From an uncultured Clostridia bacterium (GTDB taxonomy: Bacteria; Bacillota; Clostridia; Oscillospirales; Oscillospiraceae): DNA of 9,824 bases. The stretch spans positions 1 to 9,824 of the forward strand of contig CAMVJF010000047.1 of assembly GCA_947167725.1 (NCBI GenBank). Reading direction: 5' to 3'. Position 1 is the stretch's first letter. Every line of letters starts with the position of its first letter. A program made the translations under genes and the position numbers. This document shows positions 1 through 6,899 of the stretch, piece by piece. The notes beneath the pieces were generated by a model. The model did no database searches and was not told the origin of the DNA. It worked only from the letters and a program-made list of their open reading frames with translations.

Positions 1-11
1 GAGAGATCACG

Positions 12-635
12 ATGAAGGTCCTGGTTATCAACGGAACCCCCCGCCCCAACGGCTGCACCGCCCGCGCGCTCGAGGAGGTCGTCCGCACGCTCAACGCCGA
101 GGGGATCGAAACCGAGCTGATGCACATCGGCGCGAAGGATATCCGCGGCTGCGCGGCCTGCGGCGGCTGCCGCAAGACGGGACGCTGTGTCTTTGACGAC
201 GCGGTGAACGAGGCCGCGGACAAGCTGCGCGGCTGCGACGGCCTGCTCGTCGGCAGCCCGGTCTATTACGCCTCGCCCAACGGGACGCTGCTCTCCTTCC
301 TCGACCGACTCTTCCACAGCGCCGCGGCCGAGCTGTACATGAAGCCCGGCGCGGCCGTCGTGAGCTGCCGCCGCGGCGGCGCCGCCACCGCCTTTGACGT
401 GCTCAACAAATACTTTACGATCGCGGGCATGCCCGTCGTGTCCTCGAGCTACTGGAACAGCGTGCACGGCTTTACGGCCGCGGACGTGGAAAAGGATCTC
501 GAGGGTCTGCAGGTCATGCGCAATCTCGGCCGCAGCATGGCCTTCCTCCTGCGCGCGATTGCCGCGGAGAAGGACCGCGCCGGTCTCCCGCTCGTGGAGA
601 AGGAAGCCTTCACCAGCTTCCCGGACGGGAAATAA
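12..635 (+). CDS. Flavodoxin-fold NAD(P)H:FMN reductase, iron-sulfur flavoprotein-like
   Basis: A 207-residue cytoplasmic flavodoxin-like oxidoreductase. Visible motifs are the FMN phosphate loop NGTPRPNGCT (residues 7-16) after a first beta strand, and the second flavin-contact loop GSPVYYASPNG (81-91) followed by FLDRL. Between them lies C47-x2-C50-x2-C53-x5-C59, which fits the compact CX2CX2CX4-7C pattern of the [4Fe-4S] cluster in archaeal and clostridial iron-sulfur flavoproteins. Such proteins pass electrons between flavin and acceptors such as ferredoxin; the acceptor here is unknown. The length is typical for the family. The start is the first ATG, with a modest GAGAG six bases upstream; the promoter lies outside the window. 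The DUF1653 gene begins 10 bases after the stop, so the two are probably co-transcribed. A plain NADPH-dependent FMN reductase with structural cysteines is the alternative. The fold is sure; the cluster is inferred. Confidence 0.9.
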   Translation: MKVLVINGTPRPNGCTARALEEVVRTLNAEGIETELMHIGAKDIRGCAACGGCRKTGRCVFDDAVNEAADKLRGCDGLLVGSPVYYASPNGTLLSFLDRLFHSAAAELYMKPGAAVVSCRRGGAATAFDVLNKYFTIAGMPVVSSSYWNSVHGFTAADVEKDLEGLQVMRNLGRSMAFLLRAIAAEKDRAGLPLVEKEAFTSFPDGK

Positions 636-640
636 GGAGG
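634..640 (+). promoter_or_regulatory. Ribosome binding site that fixes the DUF1653 start
   Basis: AAGGAGG overlaps the TAA stop of the reductase gene and lies five bases before the ATG at 646. It decides between this ATG and the longer open frame that begins at 394. Confidence 0.85.
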
Positions 641-645
641 CGGGC

Positions 646-918
646 ATGGAAGAACGCAGCTTCAAAACCGGCGACATCGTGCGCCATTTCAAACGCGAGA
701 CCGTCGATCCCGACTCCGATCTCTATCTCTACATGATCGTCGGCACGGCCAGGCACAGCGAGACGGGCGAGGAGATGATGGTGTACAGCCCGCTCTACGG
801 AGACGGCGGTCTCTATGTGCGCCCGCTCGCGATGTTCCTCTCGGAGGTCGACCGCGAAAAATATCCGCAGATCAGGCAGAAATACCGCTTCGAGCTTGTG
901 GAGGCGGCGGAGGGATAA
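646..918 (+). CDS. DUF1653 domain protein
   Basis: A small 90-residue soluble protein recognised as DUF1653. It has the typical opening GDIVRHFK (residues 9-16), the core SETGEEMMVYSPLYG (38-52) and the tail LYVRPLAMF (56-64). Members are short beta-rich proteins of unknown biochemical role, sometimes found as part of larger proteins. There is no signal peptide or membrane segment. I chose the ATG at 646 because a near-perfect Shine-Dalgarno (AAGGAGG, 634-640) lies five bases upstream and overlaps the stop of the reductase gene, which suggests translational coupling. The same frame is open upstream to 394, but that part is the out-of-frame shadow of the reductase. The stop codon sits in the loop of a small hairpin and is followed by a strong terminator. 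Family assignment is confident; function is unknown. Confidence 0.88.
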   Translation: MEERSFKTGDIVRHFKRETVDPDSDLYLYMIVGTARHSETGEEMMVYSPLYGDGGLYVRPLAMFLSEVDREKYPQIRQKYRFELVEAAEG

Positions 919-940
919 GCCCCCGTTTTCCCTCCGCCGC
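904..940 (+). other. Inverted repeat spanning the DUF1653 stop codon
   Basis: Positions 904-914 (GCGGCGGAGGG) are perfectly complementary to 930-940 (CCCTCCGCCGC), giving an 11-bp GC-rich stem with a 15-base loop that contains the TAA stop. There is no T run after it on either strand, so it is not itself an intrinsic terminator. It could protect the 3' end of the message or may be chance in GC-rich sequence. Confidence 0.4.
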
Positions 941-944
941 GCAA

Positions 945-987
945 AAAAGGCAGACGCCGTCCCCGGGCGGGACGGCGTCTGCCTTTT
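945..987 (+). terminator. Intrinsic terminator after the reductase-DUF1653 unit
   Basis: Positions 945-963 and 969-987 form a perfect 19-bp stem (AAAAGGCAGACGCCGTCCC and its complement) with a five-base loop. The stem ends in TTTT and then GCGTGC, so the T tract is short, but the stem is very stable. The A run at 943-948 would give a T run in the other direction, making it possibly bidirectional. It ends only seven bases before the -35 box of the next operon and so insulates that promoter. Confidence 0.85.
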
Positions 988-994
988 GCGTGCA

Positions 995-1023
995 TTGTCA
1001 AGAGCGCGCATTTGTGGTATACT
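995..1023 (+). promoter_or_regulatory. Sigma-A promoter of the FHA-SEDS operon
   Basis: A -35 box TTGTCA (995-1000), a 17-bp spacer and a -10 box TATACT (1018-1023) preceded by TGG, an extended -10. Transcription should start near 1030, leaving a leader of only about 13 bases before the Shine-Dalgarno at 1043. No operator or riboswitch is visible, so expression looks constitutive and strong. Confidence 0.85.
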
Positions 1024-1042
1024 AAATCAGTTATATCATCAG

Positions 1043-1052
1043 AAGGAGGTGA
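1043..1052 (+). promoter_or_regulatory. Ten-base Shine-Dalgarno with no standard start codon after it
   Basis: AAGGAGGTGA is a full match to the anti-Shine-Dalgarno end of 16S rRNA. It places initiation at about 1057-1060. No ATG, GTG or TTG occurs there in the downstream reading frame: the in-frame codons after the TGA at 1050 run GCT, CAT, ACG, GAA, CGG. The first in-frame ATG is at 1146, 94 bases from this site and without a ribosome binding site of its own. Confidence 0.85.
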
Positions 1053-1058
1053 GCTCAT

Positions 1059-2798
1059 ACGGAACGGTTTTTATCGTCGGCGGATCTGTTTTCCACGGCG
1101 CTGTTTCTCTCGAAGCTGCTGCTGATCCCGCTTTCGCTTGCGATCATGATCCGCTGCCTCCGTTCGATGCTCTCCTCCGGTTACGAGTCTGAGACCTGGG
1201 CGACGCTGCGCTTCGGGCGTGAGGGCGTTCCCGTCACGCATTGGGAAAATCTGATCGGCAGCGCCCGCTCGGCGGATATCCGTGTCGAGCGGGAGGACGT
1301 CGAGCGCGTTCATGCGGTGCTCAAGCGCGACGTGGACGGGAGCTGGACGCTTTTTGACGTGTTCGGCCGCGGCGGCGTATGGGTCAACGGCGATGCCGTC
1401 CCCGCCGGGGGCACCGTGCTGCAGAGCGGCGACGCGATCAAGCTTGGCCGGACGCCGCTGCACCTTTACGATATGAGCGAGGAGAAGCGCGACAAGCTTG
1501 AGGCCAAGCGAAGCGTCGCGGGCAAGAGCGTCTCTCCCGCGCTGACGCTCCTCGAGCTCACCGCTTTTGAGCTCCTTCTGCTCCTCCAGCACCTCACGAC
1601 CGCGCCGCAGGAGCGCCCCGTGCAGATCGCGCTGGGCTTTGCGGTGCTGATCCTGCTGGAATGGTTCTGCTATTACGCGATGCGCCTCATCGGCCGCAGC
1701 GGCTTTGAGGTCGAGACGATCGCCTTCTACCTCACGGGGCTCGGCCTGTCCGTGACCGCCTCCTCCGCGCCGCAGGACATGTTCAAGCAGACCGTGCTGA
1801 TCCTCGCCGCCTTTGTGCTCTTTTTGCTGCTCGGGCTATGGCTGCGCAGCGTCCGCCGCGCGGAAAAGACGCGGCTCGCCGCCGCGGCGCTCGCGCTGGG
1901 GCTTTTGGCGCTGAACATCTTTACCAGCGACTCGCTCAACGGCGCGAAGAGCTGGCTGCAGATCGGCGGCTTCTCCTTCCAGCCCTCGGAGCTGGTCAAG
2001 GTCGCCTATGTTTACGTCGGCGCGGCCACGCTCGAAAAGCTCTACCGCCGGCGCAACCTTCTGGGCTTCATCGTTTTTTCCGCCGTCTGTGTCGGCGCGC
2101 TCGCCCTGATCGGCGACTTCGGCACGGCGCTGGTGTTCTTTATCTGTTTTCTCGTGATTTCCTTCCTGCGCTCCGGCTCGATCGCGACGGTGTTCCTCGC
2201 CGTTTCGGGCGCCGCGATGGCGGGCTTCCTCGCCGTGAGCATCAAGCCCTATATCGCCCGGCGCTTTGCCACCTGGGGCCATGTGTGGGAGGACGTCTAC
2301 GGCGCCGGCTACCAGCAGACGCGCGCGCTCGGCGCGGCGGCGGCCGGCGGCCTCTTCGGCAAGGGGGCGGGCGGCGGCTGGCTGACGGAGGTCGTCGCGG
2401 CCGACACCGACATGGTCTTTGCCGTGCTCTGCGAGGAGCAGGGGCTCATCATCGCGCTCTGCGCGGTGCTGGCCGTCCTGACGCTCAGCTTCTTCGCCGT
2501 GCGCACCGCGCGCCGCGGGCGCTCGGCCTATTCCTCGATCGCGGCCTGCGCGGCTGTCACGATGCTGATGGCGCAGATGGCGCTGAACGTATTCGGCACG
2601 CTCGATCTGCTGCCCTTCACGGGCGTCACCTTCCCCTTTGTCTCGCGCGGCGGCACCTCGCTGCTCGCCTGCTGGATGATGATGGCCTTTATCAAGGGCT
2701 CCGACACGCGGCGCGGCGGCAGCTTCGCCGTGTCTCCGGTGGCCGAGCTCCTTCGCCCTGCCGCGAAGGGCGAGAAGAAGGGGGGCGGCGGCGCATGA
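1059..2798 (+). CDS. FHA domain-SEDS (FtsW/RodA/SpoVE) peptidoglycan polymerase fusion
   Basis: A membrane glycosyltransferase that polymerises lipid II into glycan strands. Residue numbers here count from the ATG at 1146. Residues about 20-109 are an FHA-type beta domain (LIGSARSADI, 36-45; HA, 56-57; VWVNG, 78-82; LGRTPLHLYD, 100-109). Multi-helix SEDS sequence follows from about 130, with the family landmarks NGAKSWLQIGGFSFQPSELVK (from 265), GDFGT (323-327), ADTDMVFAVLCEEQG with the probable catalytic Asp at 422, and PFTGVTFPFVSRGGTS (from 490). I extend the gene to 1059 because the frame upstream of 1146 encodes a hydrophobic helix (LFLSKLLLIPLSLAIM) that runs into the protein, and the Shine-Dalgarno lies at 1043. 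The start would be ACG or a damaged ATG; 1146 is the conservative start (550 residues). The class B PBP gene overlaps by four bases. The family is certain, the start is not. FtsW versus RodA role is open. Confidence 0.9.
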   Translation, partial: TERFLSSADLFSTALFLSKLLLIPLSLAIMIRCLRSMLSSGYESETWATLRFGREGVPVTHWENLIGSARSADIRVEREDVERVHAVLKRDVDGSWTLFDVFGRGGVWVNGDAVPAGGTVLQSGDAIKLGRTPLHLYDMSEEKRDKLEAKRSVAGKSVSPALTLLELTAFELLLLLQHLTTAPQERPVQIALGFAVLILLEWFCYYAMRLIGRSGFEVETIAFYLTGLGLSVTASSAPQDMFKQTVLILAAFVLFLLLGLWLRSVRRAEKTRLAAAALALGLLALNIFTSDSLNGAKSWLQIGGFSFQPSELVKVAYVYVGAATLEKLYRRRNLLGFIVFSAVCVGALALIGDFGTALVFFICFLVISFLRSGSIATVFLAVSGAAMAGFLAVSIKPYIARRFATWGHVWEDVYGAGYQQTRALGAAAAGGLFGKGAGGGWLTEVVAADTDMVFAVLCEEQGLIIALCAVLAVLTLSFFAVRTARRGRSAYSSIAACAAVTMLMAQMALNVFGTLDLLPFTGVTFPFVSRGGTSLLACWMMMAFIKGSDTRRGGSFAVSPVAELLRPAAKGEKKGGGGA

Positions 2799-4105
2799 AA
2801 AAGATCACGACGCGCGCCCTCTCCGTGCTGCTGCTGGCACTCGGGATCATTTTCGGCATGACGCTCTTCGTGCTGCGCTATGTCGACGAGGGTCGGGACT
2901 GGGCGCTGTACTTTGCCGGAGCGAACTCCGGCGCGGGCGGCGAGCTGCGGGACCGCAACGGCGAGCTGCTCGCCTCCTTCGACGCGACGCGCAGTGCCTT
3001 CTCTGCCGACGGAGAGACGCGCGTCGCTTGCTACCACATCACCGGCGACTACTGGGACCGCAGCGGCACCGGCGCGCTGAGCGCCTATTGGGACCGCATG
3101 CAGGAATACAGTCTGCTCTCCGGCACGACGAAGAAGGAGCCCCGGCAGTTCACCCTGACAGTCGACGCCTCGCTCTGCCGCACGGCCTATTTCGCCGTGG
3201 GCTACAACCGGCGCGGCGCGGCGATGCTGATGAACTACCGCACGGGAGAGGTGCTCGCCATGGTCAGCGCTCCGAGCGTCGATCCCATCAACGGCGAGGT
3301 CCCCGTGGCCGAGAGCGCCTTCATCAACCGCTGCCTCTCGGCGACCTTTGCCCCCGGCTCCGTGTTCAAGCTCGTCACGGCGGCCGCCGCGATCGAGGAC
3401 GTGCCCGACCTCTCCTCCCGCAGCTTCCTCTGCGAGGGAGAGTACACGATCGGGAGCGTCGATATCCACTGCACCGGCGTGCACGGCTGGCAGAGCGTCG
3501 AGCAGGCGATGGCCAACTCCTGCAACTGCGCCTTTGCCCAGATCGCCGTGGCGGCGGGCTACAACAGTCTCTACCGTCATGTGAAGGACTACGGCTTCCT
3601 CGACGGTTATGAGCTCGACGGCATCCCCTCCGTTGCGGGCAGCTACCGCACGGAATTTGCCGGGAACCCCGAGCTCGCCTGGTCGGGCATCGGTCAGTCG
3701 ACCGACCTCGTTTGCCCCTTTGCGATGCTGCGCTATGTCGCGGCGATCGCGAACGACGGCATGCTTGCCCGGCCGCGCCTCATCCTCACGGACGAGCCGG
3801 CGGAGCTGACGCGCCTCGTGGAGGCTTCCACGGCGAAAAAGCTCAAGGAAATGATGAGCTACAACGTCGTGACGCACTACGATCCGGCGAACAACTTCCC
3901 GGGCATCTCCCACCTCTGCGCCAAGACCGGCACGGCCGAGACCGGCGACGGCAGCTCGCACGCCTGGTTCACCGGTTTTCTGGACGATCCGTCGCATCCC
4001 TACGCCTTTGTGGTCGTCATCGAGCGCGGCGGCGGCGGGCTGCAGGCCGCCGGCCCGGTGGCCAGACGCATCCTGCAGGCCGCGATCGCGCGCGACGGCG
4101 GCTGA
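2795..4105 (+). CDS. Class B penicillin-binding protein (transpeptidase), partner of the SEDS polymerase
   Basis: A 436-residue membrane-anchored DD-transpeptidase that cross-links peptidoglycan outside the cell. One N-terminal helix (about 7-27, after MKK) acts as an uncleaved anchor. The motif GELRDRNGELLASFD (from about 49) is the entry to the PBP dimerisation/pedestal region. The transpeptidase domain begins near 125. All three penicillin-binding motifs are intact: SVFK (Ser189 nucleophile, Lys192), SCN (242-244) and KTG (377-379). There is no glycosyltransferase domain, so it is class B, most like the compact PbpA type that pairs with RodA; it is somewhat short for the group. Its ATG lies in an ATGA overlap with the SEDS stop, the classic arrangement for this obligate pair. 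The open frame continues far upstream inside the SEDS gene, but that is shadow. The precise orthologue is not assigned. Confidence 0.93.
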   Translation: MKKITTRALSVLLLALGIIFGMTLFVLRYVDEGRDWALYFAGANSGAGGELRDRNGELLASFDATRSAFSADGETRVACYHITGDYWDRSGTGALSAYWDRMQEYSLLSGTTKKEPRQFTLTVDASLCRTAYFAVGYNRRGAAMLMNYRTGEVLAMVSAPSVDPINGEVPVAESAFINRCLSATFAPGSVFKLVTAAAAIEDVPDLSSRSFLCEGEYTIGSVDIHCTGVHGWQSVEQAMANSCNCAFAQIAVAAGYNSLYRHVKDYGFLDGYELDGIPSVAGSYRTEFAGNPELAWSGIGQSTDLVCPFAMLRYVAAIANDGMLARPRLILTDEPAELTRLVEASTAKKLKEMMSYNVVTHYDPANNFPGISHLCAKTGTAETGDGSSHAWFTGFLDDPSHPYAFVVVIERGGGGLQAAGPVARRILQAAIARDGG

Positions 4106-4129
4106 CGAATTCGACAAGCGGGTAATCCT

Positions 4130-6001
4130 ATGATAGACATTTCCGTCAACAATCTGGAAAAGGGCTTCGAGGTCGGCAAAAAGATCCTCAAGGGACTGAG
4201 CTTCACGGTCAACTCCGGAGAGCACGTCGCCATCCTCGGCCCTAACGGCTGCGGCAAGACAACGCTTTTCCGCATCCTCTGCGGCGAGCTGGAGCCCGAC
4301 GCCGGCTCGGCCATGGTCGCGCCGGGGCGGCGCATCGGCCTGATCTCTCAGATCCCCGTCTACCCGGCGCACTGGACGACCGAGGACGTGCTTCGCGACG
4401 CCCAGCGGCGTCTCTACGAGATCTCCGCGCGGCTGGAGGAGCTCGGCGTACTGATGGAGCGGGACAGCTCGCCGGCGCTGCTGCACGAGTACGACGCGCT
4501 CTCCGACGAATTCCGCCGCCGCGGCGGCTGGGGCATGGACAGTGAGCGCAGCCGCGTGGCGAGCGGACTTGACATCACGCCGCAGCTGCGCGCGCAGCCC
4601 TTTGACTCGCTCTCCGGCGGCGAGCGCACGCGCGTCAACCTTGCGCGGCTGATCCTCGAGGACACGGACATCCTCCTGCTCGACGAGCCGACGAACCATC
4701 TTGACCTTCACGCCACGGAGTGGCTGGAGGAGTACATCCGGCACTTCAAGGGCACCGTGCTCTCGATCAGCCACGACCGCTATTTCCTCGATGTCGCGGC
4801 GCAGCGCTGCATCGAGATCGCCGACGGCGCTGCCGAGTTTTACAGCGGCAATTACAGTTTCTACGTCGTCGAGCGGCAGCGCCGCTTTGAAGAAAAGCTG
4901 AAGCAGTATGAAAAGGATCAGGCGAAGATCGAGCAGCTCCAGCGCGCCGCGGACAAGCTGCATCTCTGGGCCTTCCTGGGCGCGGACAAGCTGCACAAGC
5001 GCGCCTTCTCCATCGAAAAGCGCATCGAGCGTCTCTCGCAGAGCGAGAAGCCCGCGACGGCGCGCGCGCTCACGGTCAAATTCCGCGAGCGCGACTTCTC
5101 CGGCGACGAGGTCATCGTGGCCGACGGGCTGGGAAAGGGCTTTTCGGGCCGCACGCTTTTCTCCGGCGTCTCGCTGGGGGTCACGGGTGGCGAGCGCATC
5201 GCCCTCATCGGCGACAACGGCGCGGGCAAGACGACCTTCCTCAAGCTGCTCATGGGCGAGGAAATGCCCGACAGCGGCTATATCTACCGCGGTCCGGCGA
5301 TCCGCGCGGCCTATCTGCCGCAGATCGTGCGCTTCCCCGACGAGCGCCGCTCGATGCTCGACACGATGCTCTACGACTGCCGCGTCCAGCCGCAGGAGGC
5401 GCGCGACCGTCTCGCGGCCTTCGGCTTCCGCGGCGAGGACGTGTTCAAGGCCGTCGGCGCGCTCTCCGGCGGCGAAAAAAGCCGTCTGAGGCTGTGCATG
5501 CTCATGGGCGGCGAGATCAACCTGCTCGTGCTCGACGAGCCGACCAACCACCTCGACATCGCCAGCCGCGAGTGGATGGAGGACGCGCTGGAGGACTACG
5601 AGCAGACGCTGCTCTTCGTCTCCCACGACCGCTATTTCATTGAGAAGTTCGCCACGCGAATCTGGACGCTCGAAAACGGGCAGTTCAGCGACTTCCGCGG
5701 CAGCTGGGCGGAATACGGCGCGTGGCGCGAGCGCCAGGCCGCCATCTCCCGGAACGCCGGCAGGGCGGAAAAGAAGGAGCGCCGCGATACGCGCGCGCCC
5801 CGCCCCGCCAACGCCGAGCGCCTGATCGCAAAGACCGAAAAGGAGATCGCCGCGATCGAGGAAAAGCTCGCCGCGATCGAGCGCGAGAGCGAGGAGAACG
5901 CGAGCGACTATGAAAAGCTGCTCGAGCTCGGCGCACAGCGTGAAGAGCTTGACGAAAAGCTCACGGCGCTGTATACCAAATGGGAGGAGCTGAATCCATG
6001 A
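4130..6001 (+). CDS. ABC-F family ATPase, Uup-like
   Basis: A 623-residue soluble protein with two tandem ABC ATPase domains and no membrane segment, the ABC-F layout whose members act on ribosomes. Domain 1 has Walker A GPNGCGKT (37-44), signature LSGGERTRV (161-169) and Walker B with D185-E186 in LLLDEPTNHLDL. Domain 2 has GDNGAGKT (361-368), LSGGEKSRL (445-453) and LVLDEPTNHLDI (D469-E470). Both catalytic glutamates are present, so both sites should hydrolyse ATP. The charged helical linker (about 248-310) is where ABC-F proteins contact P-site tRNA. The tail (about 545-621, Glu/Lys/Ala-rich) is a predicted coiled coil, as in Uup, whose length (about 635) matches. It starts 24 bases after the PBP stop with a weak Shine-Dalgarno. 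It could be a resistance-type ABC-F, but nothing in the context supports that. Confidence 0.93.
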   Translation: MIDISVNNLEKGFEVGKKILKGLSFTVNSGEHVAILGPNGCGKTTLFRILCGELEPDAGSAMVAPGRRIGLISQIPVYPAHWTTEDVLRDAQRRLYEISARLEELGVLMERDSSPALLHEYDALSDEFRRRGGWGMDSERSRVASGLDITPQLRAQPFDSLSGGERTRVNLARLILEDTDILLLDEPTNHLDLHATEWLEEYIRHFKGTVLSISHDRYFLDVAAQRCIEIADGAAEFYSGNYSFYVVERQRRFEEKLKQYEKDQAKIEQLQRAADKLHLWAFLGADKLHKRAFSIEKRIERLSQSEKPATARALTVKFRERDFSGDEVIVADGLGKGFSGRTLFSGVSLGVTGGERIALIGDNGAGKTTFLKLLMGEEMPDSGYIYRGPAIRAAYLPQIVRFPDERRSMLDTMLYDCRVQPQEARDRLAAFGFRGEDVFKAVGALSGGEKSRLRLCMLMGGEINLLVLDEPTNHLDIASREWMEDALEDYEQTLLFVSHDRYFIEKFATRIWTLENGQFSDFRGSWAEYGAWRERQAAISRNAGRAEKKERRDTRAPRPANAERLIAKTEKEIAAIEEKLAAIERESEENASDYEKLLELGAQREELDEKLTALYTKWEELNP

Positions 6002-6879
6002 AAGAGCAAAGCAAACAACCTGTATTCTGGCTCGTCCTCGCCGTGGGGCTTGTCCTTCTCGCGCTCGTGCTGCGCTTTGCCGCGCACATCTATACCCCCG
6101 CCTACGTGATCGGCGTCGCGGGGCTCTGCGTCGGCGGCGTCGGCCTATGGAAGATCCGGAAGAACTGGGTCGCCGTGTCCGGGGCGCTCGTCGCCGCGGC
6201 GCTGGTGCTGCGCTTCGCGCTGCGGGGCTACGCCTGGTGGGGCTACGCGCTGCTCTTCGTCGCCGCGCTCGTCGTGCTGCACCGCTTTCTGCCCGCCGTG
6301 CTGTGGAAGATCGTAGTTGTTCTTGTGTGCATCGGGCTGGGCTACTTCTGCTTTGTGGAGAGCTTCATCATCAAAAACGCCCGCACAGACCCGGAGCCGG
6401 AGCGCGACTATCTCATCGTGCTCGGGGCGGCGGTCTACGGCGACCAACCCTCGCTGACGCTCGTGCGCCGCATGGAGGGCGCGATGGACTATCTCGCCCG
6501 CTATCCCGACTCCGTCGCGATCGTCTCGGGCGGCATGGGCCCGGGCGAGACCGTGACCGAGGGCGAGGCCATGTATAAGTGGATGACCGCCCACGGCGTC
6601 GACCCCTCCCGCATCCTCGTCGAGAAGGAGGCGACCTCCACCGAGGAAAACCTCGCCAACTCCTTCGCGATCATCCGTTCCCGCGGAGACGCGCCGCAGG
6701 GAAAGGTCGCGATCGTCTCAAGCGCGTATCACCTCTACCGCGCCAAGCTCTTCGCGCAGAAGCTCGGCGTTGACGATACCGCGGGCGTCGCCGCCCCCTG
6801 GGGCTATTTCTTCGTCATGCTCAACTACTTCATCCGCGAGGCCTTCGGCGTGACGCATTTCTGGATCCTCGGAAACTAA
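5998..6879 (+). CDS. Membrane DUF218 (YdcF/SanA/ElyC-type) protein
   Basis: A 293-residue protein with up to five hydrophobic helices (roughly 10-29, 33-51, 57-74, 79-96, 100-122), then a DUF218 domain from 137 to the end. Domain motifs are DYLIVLGAAVYG (137-148), VSGGMGPGE (176-184), EGEAM (188-192), EKEATSTEENLANS (209-222) and SSAYHLYRA (241-249). DUF218 members include SanA and ElyC of E. coli, which affect envelope integrity and lipid-carrier use; their chemistry is not settled. I start at 5998: ATGA overlaps the ABC-F stop and GGAGGAG (5983-5989) is eight bases upstream. An ATG at 5980 would add six residues but has no ribosome binding site. The placement beside SEDS, PBP and PAP2 genes supports an envelope role, by inference. 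Confidence 0.88.
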   Translation: MKEQSKQPVFWLVLAVGLVLLALVLRFAAHIYTPAYVIGVAGLCVGGVGLWKIRKNWVAVSGALVAAALVLRFALRGYAWWGYALLFVAALVVLHRFLPAVLWKIVVVLVCIGLGYFCFVESFIIKNARTDPEPERDYLIVLGAAVYGDQPSLTLVRRMEGAMDYLARYPDSVAIVSGGMGPGETVTEGEAMYKWMTAHGVDPSRILVEKEATSTEENLANSFAIIRSRGDAPQGKVAIVSSAYHLYRAKLFAQKLGVDDTAGVAAPWGYFFVMLNYFIREAFGVTHFWILGN

Positions 6880-6899
6880 CGATACAGAGAGGTAAAAAG

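Noticed and set aside
610..1011. Minus-strand open frames over the DUF1653 gene and terminator
   Set aside because: They are antisense to a recognised family, have no ribosome binding site and run through a terminator hairpin.
1049..1059. GTG at 1049 or ATA at 1057 as the SEDS start
   Set aside because: Both are out of frame with the SEDS gene, and the GTG lies inside the Shine-Dalgarno itself. A -1 slip on the T5 run at 1068-1072 could rescue the ATA frame but is less simple than an ACG start or a lost base.
1838..2794. Long in-frame extension upstream of the PBP start
   Set aside because: The frame is open through the SEDS gene but reads as Arg-rich low-complexity protein. The ATGA overlap and the MKK-plus-helix N terminus mark 2795 as the start.
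2528..5626. A 1032-codon open frame on the minus strand across SEDS, PBP and ABC-F genes
   Set aside because: It is antisense to three genes with complete family motifs. Its protein is Arg/Ala/Glu/His-rich without domains. GC-rich codon bias in the sense genes removes the codons that would give antisense stops, so this is an expected shadow.
5980..5997. Earlier ATG for the DUF218 protein
   Set aside because: It has no Shine-Dalgarno of its own, and its coding bases contain the GGAGGAG that serves the ATG at 5998.
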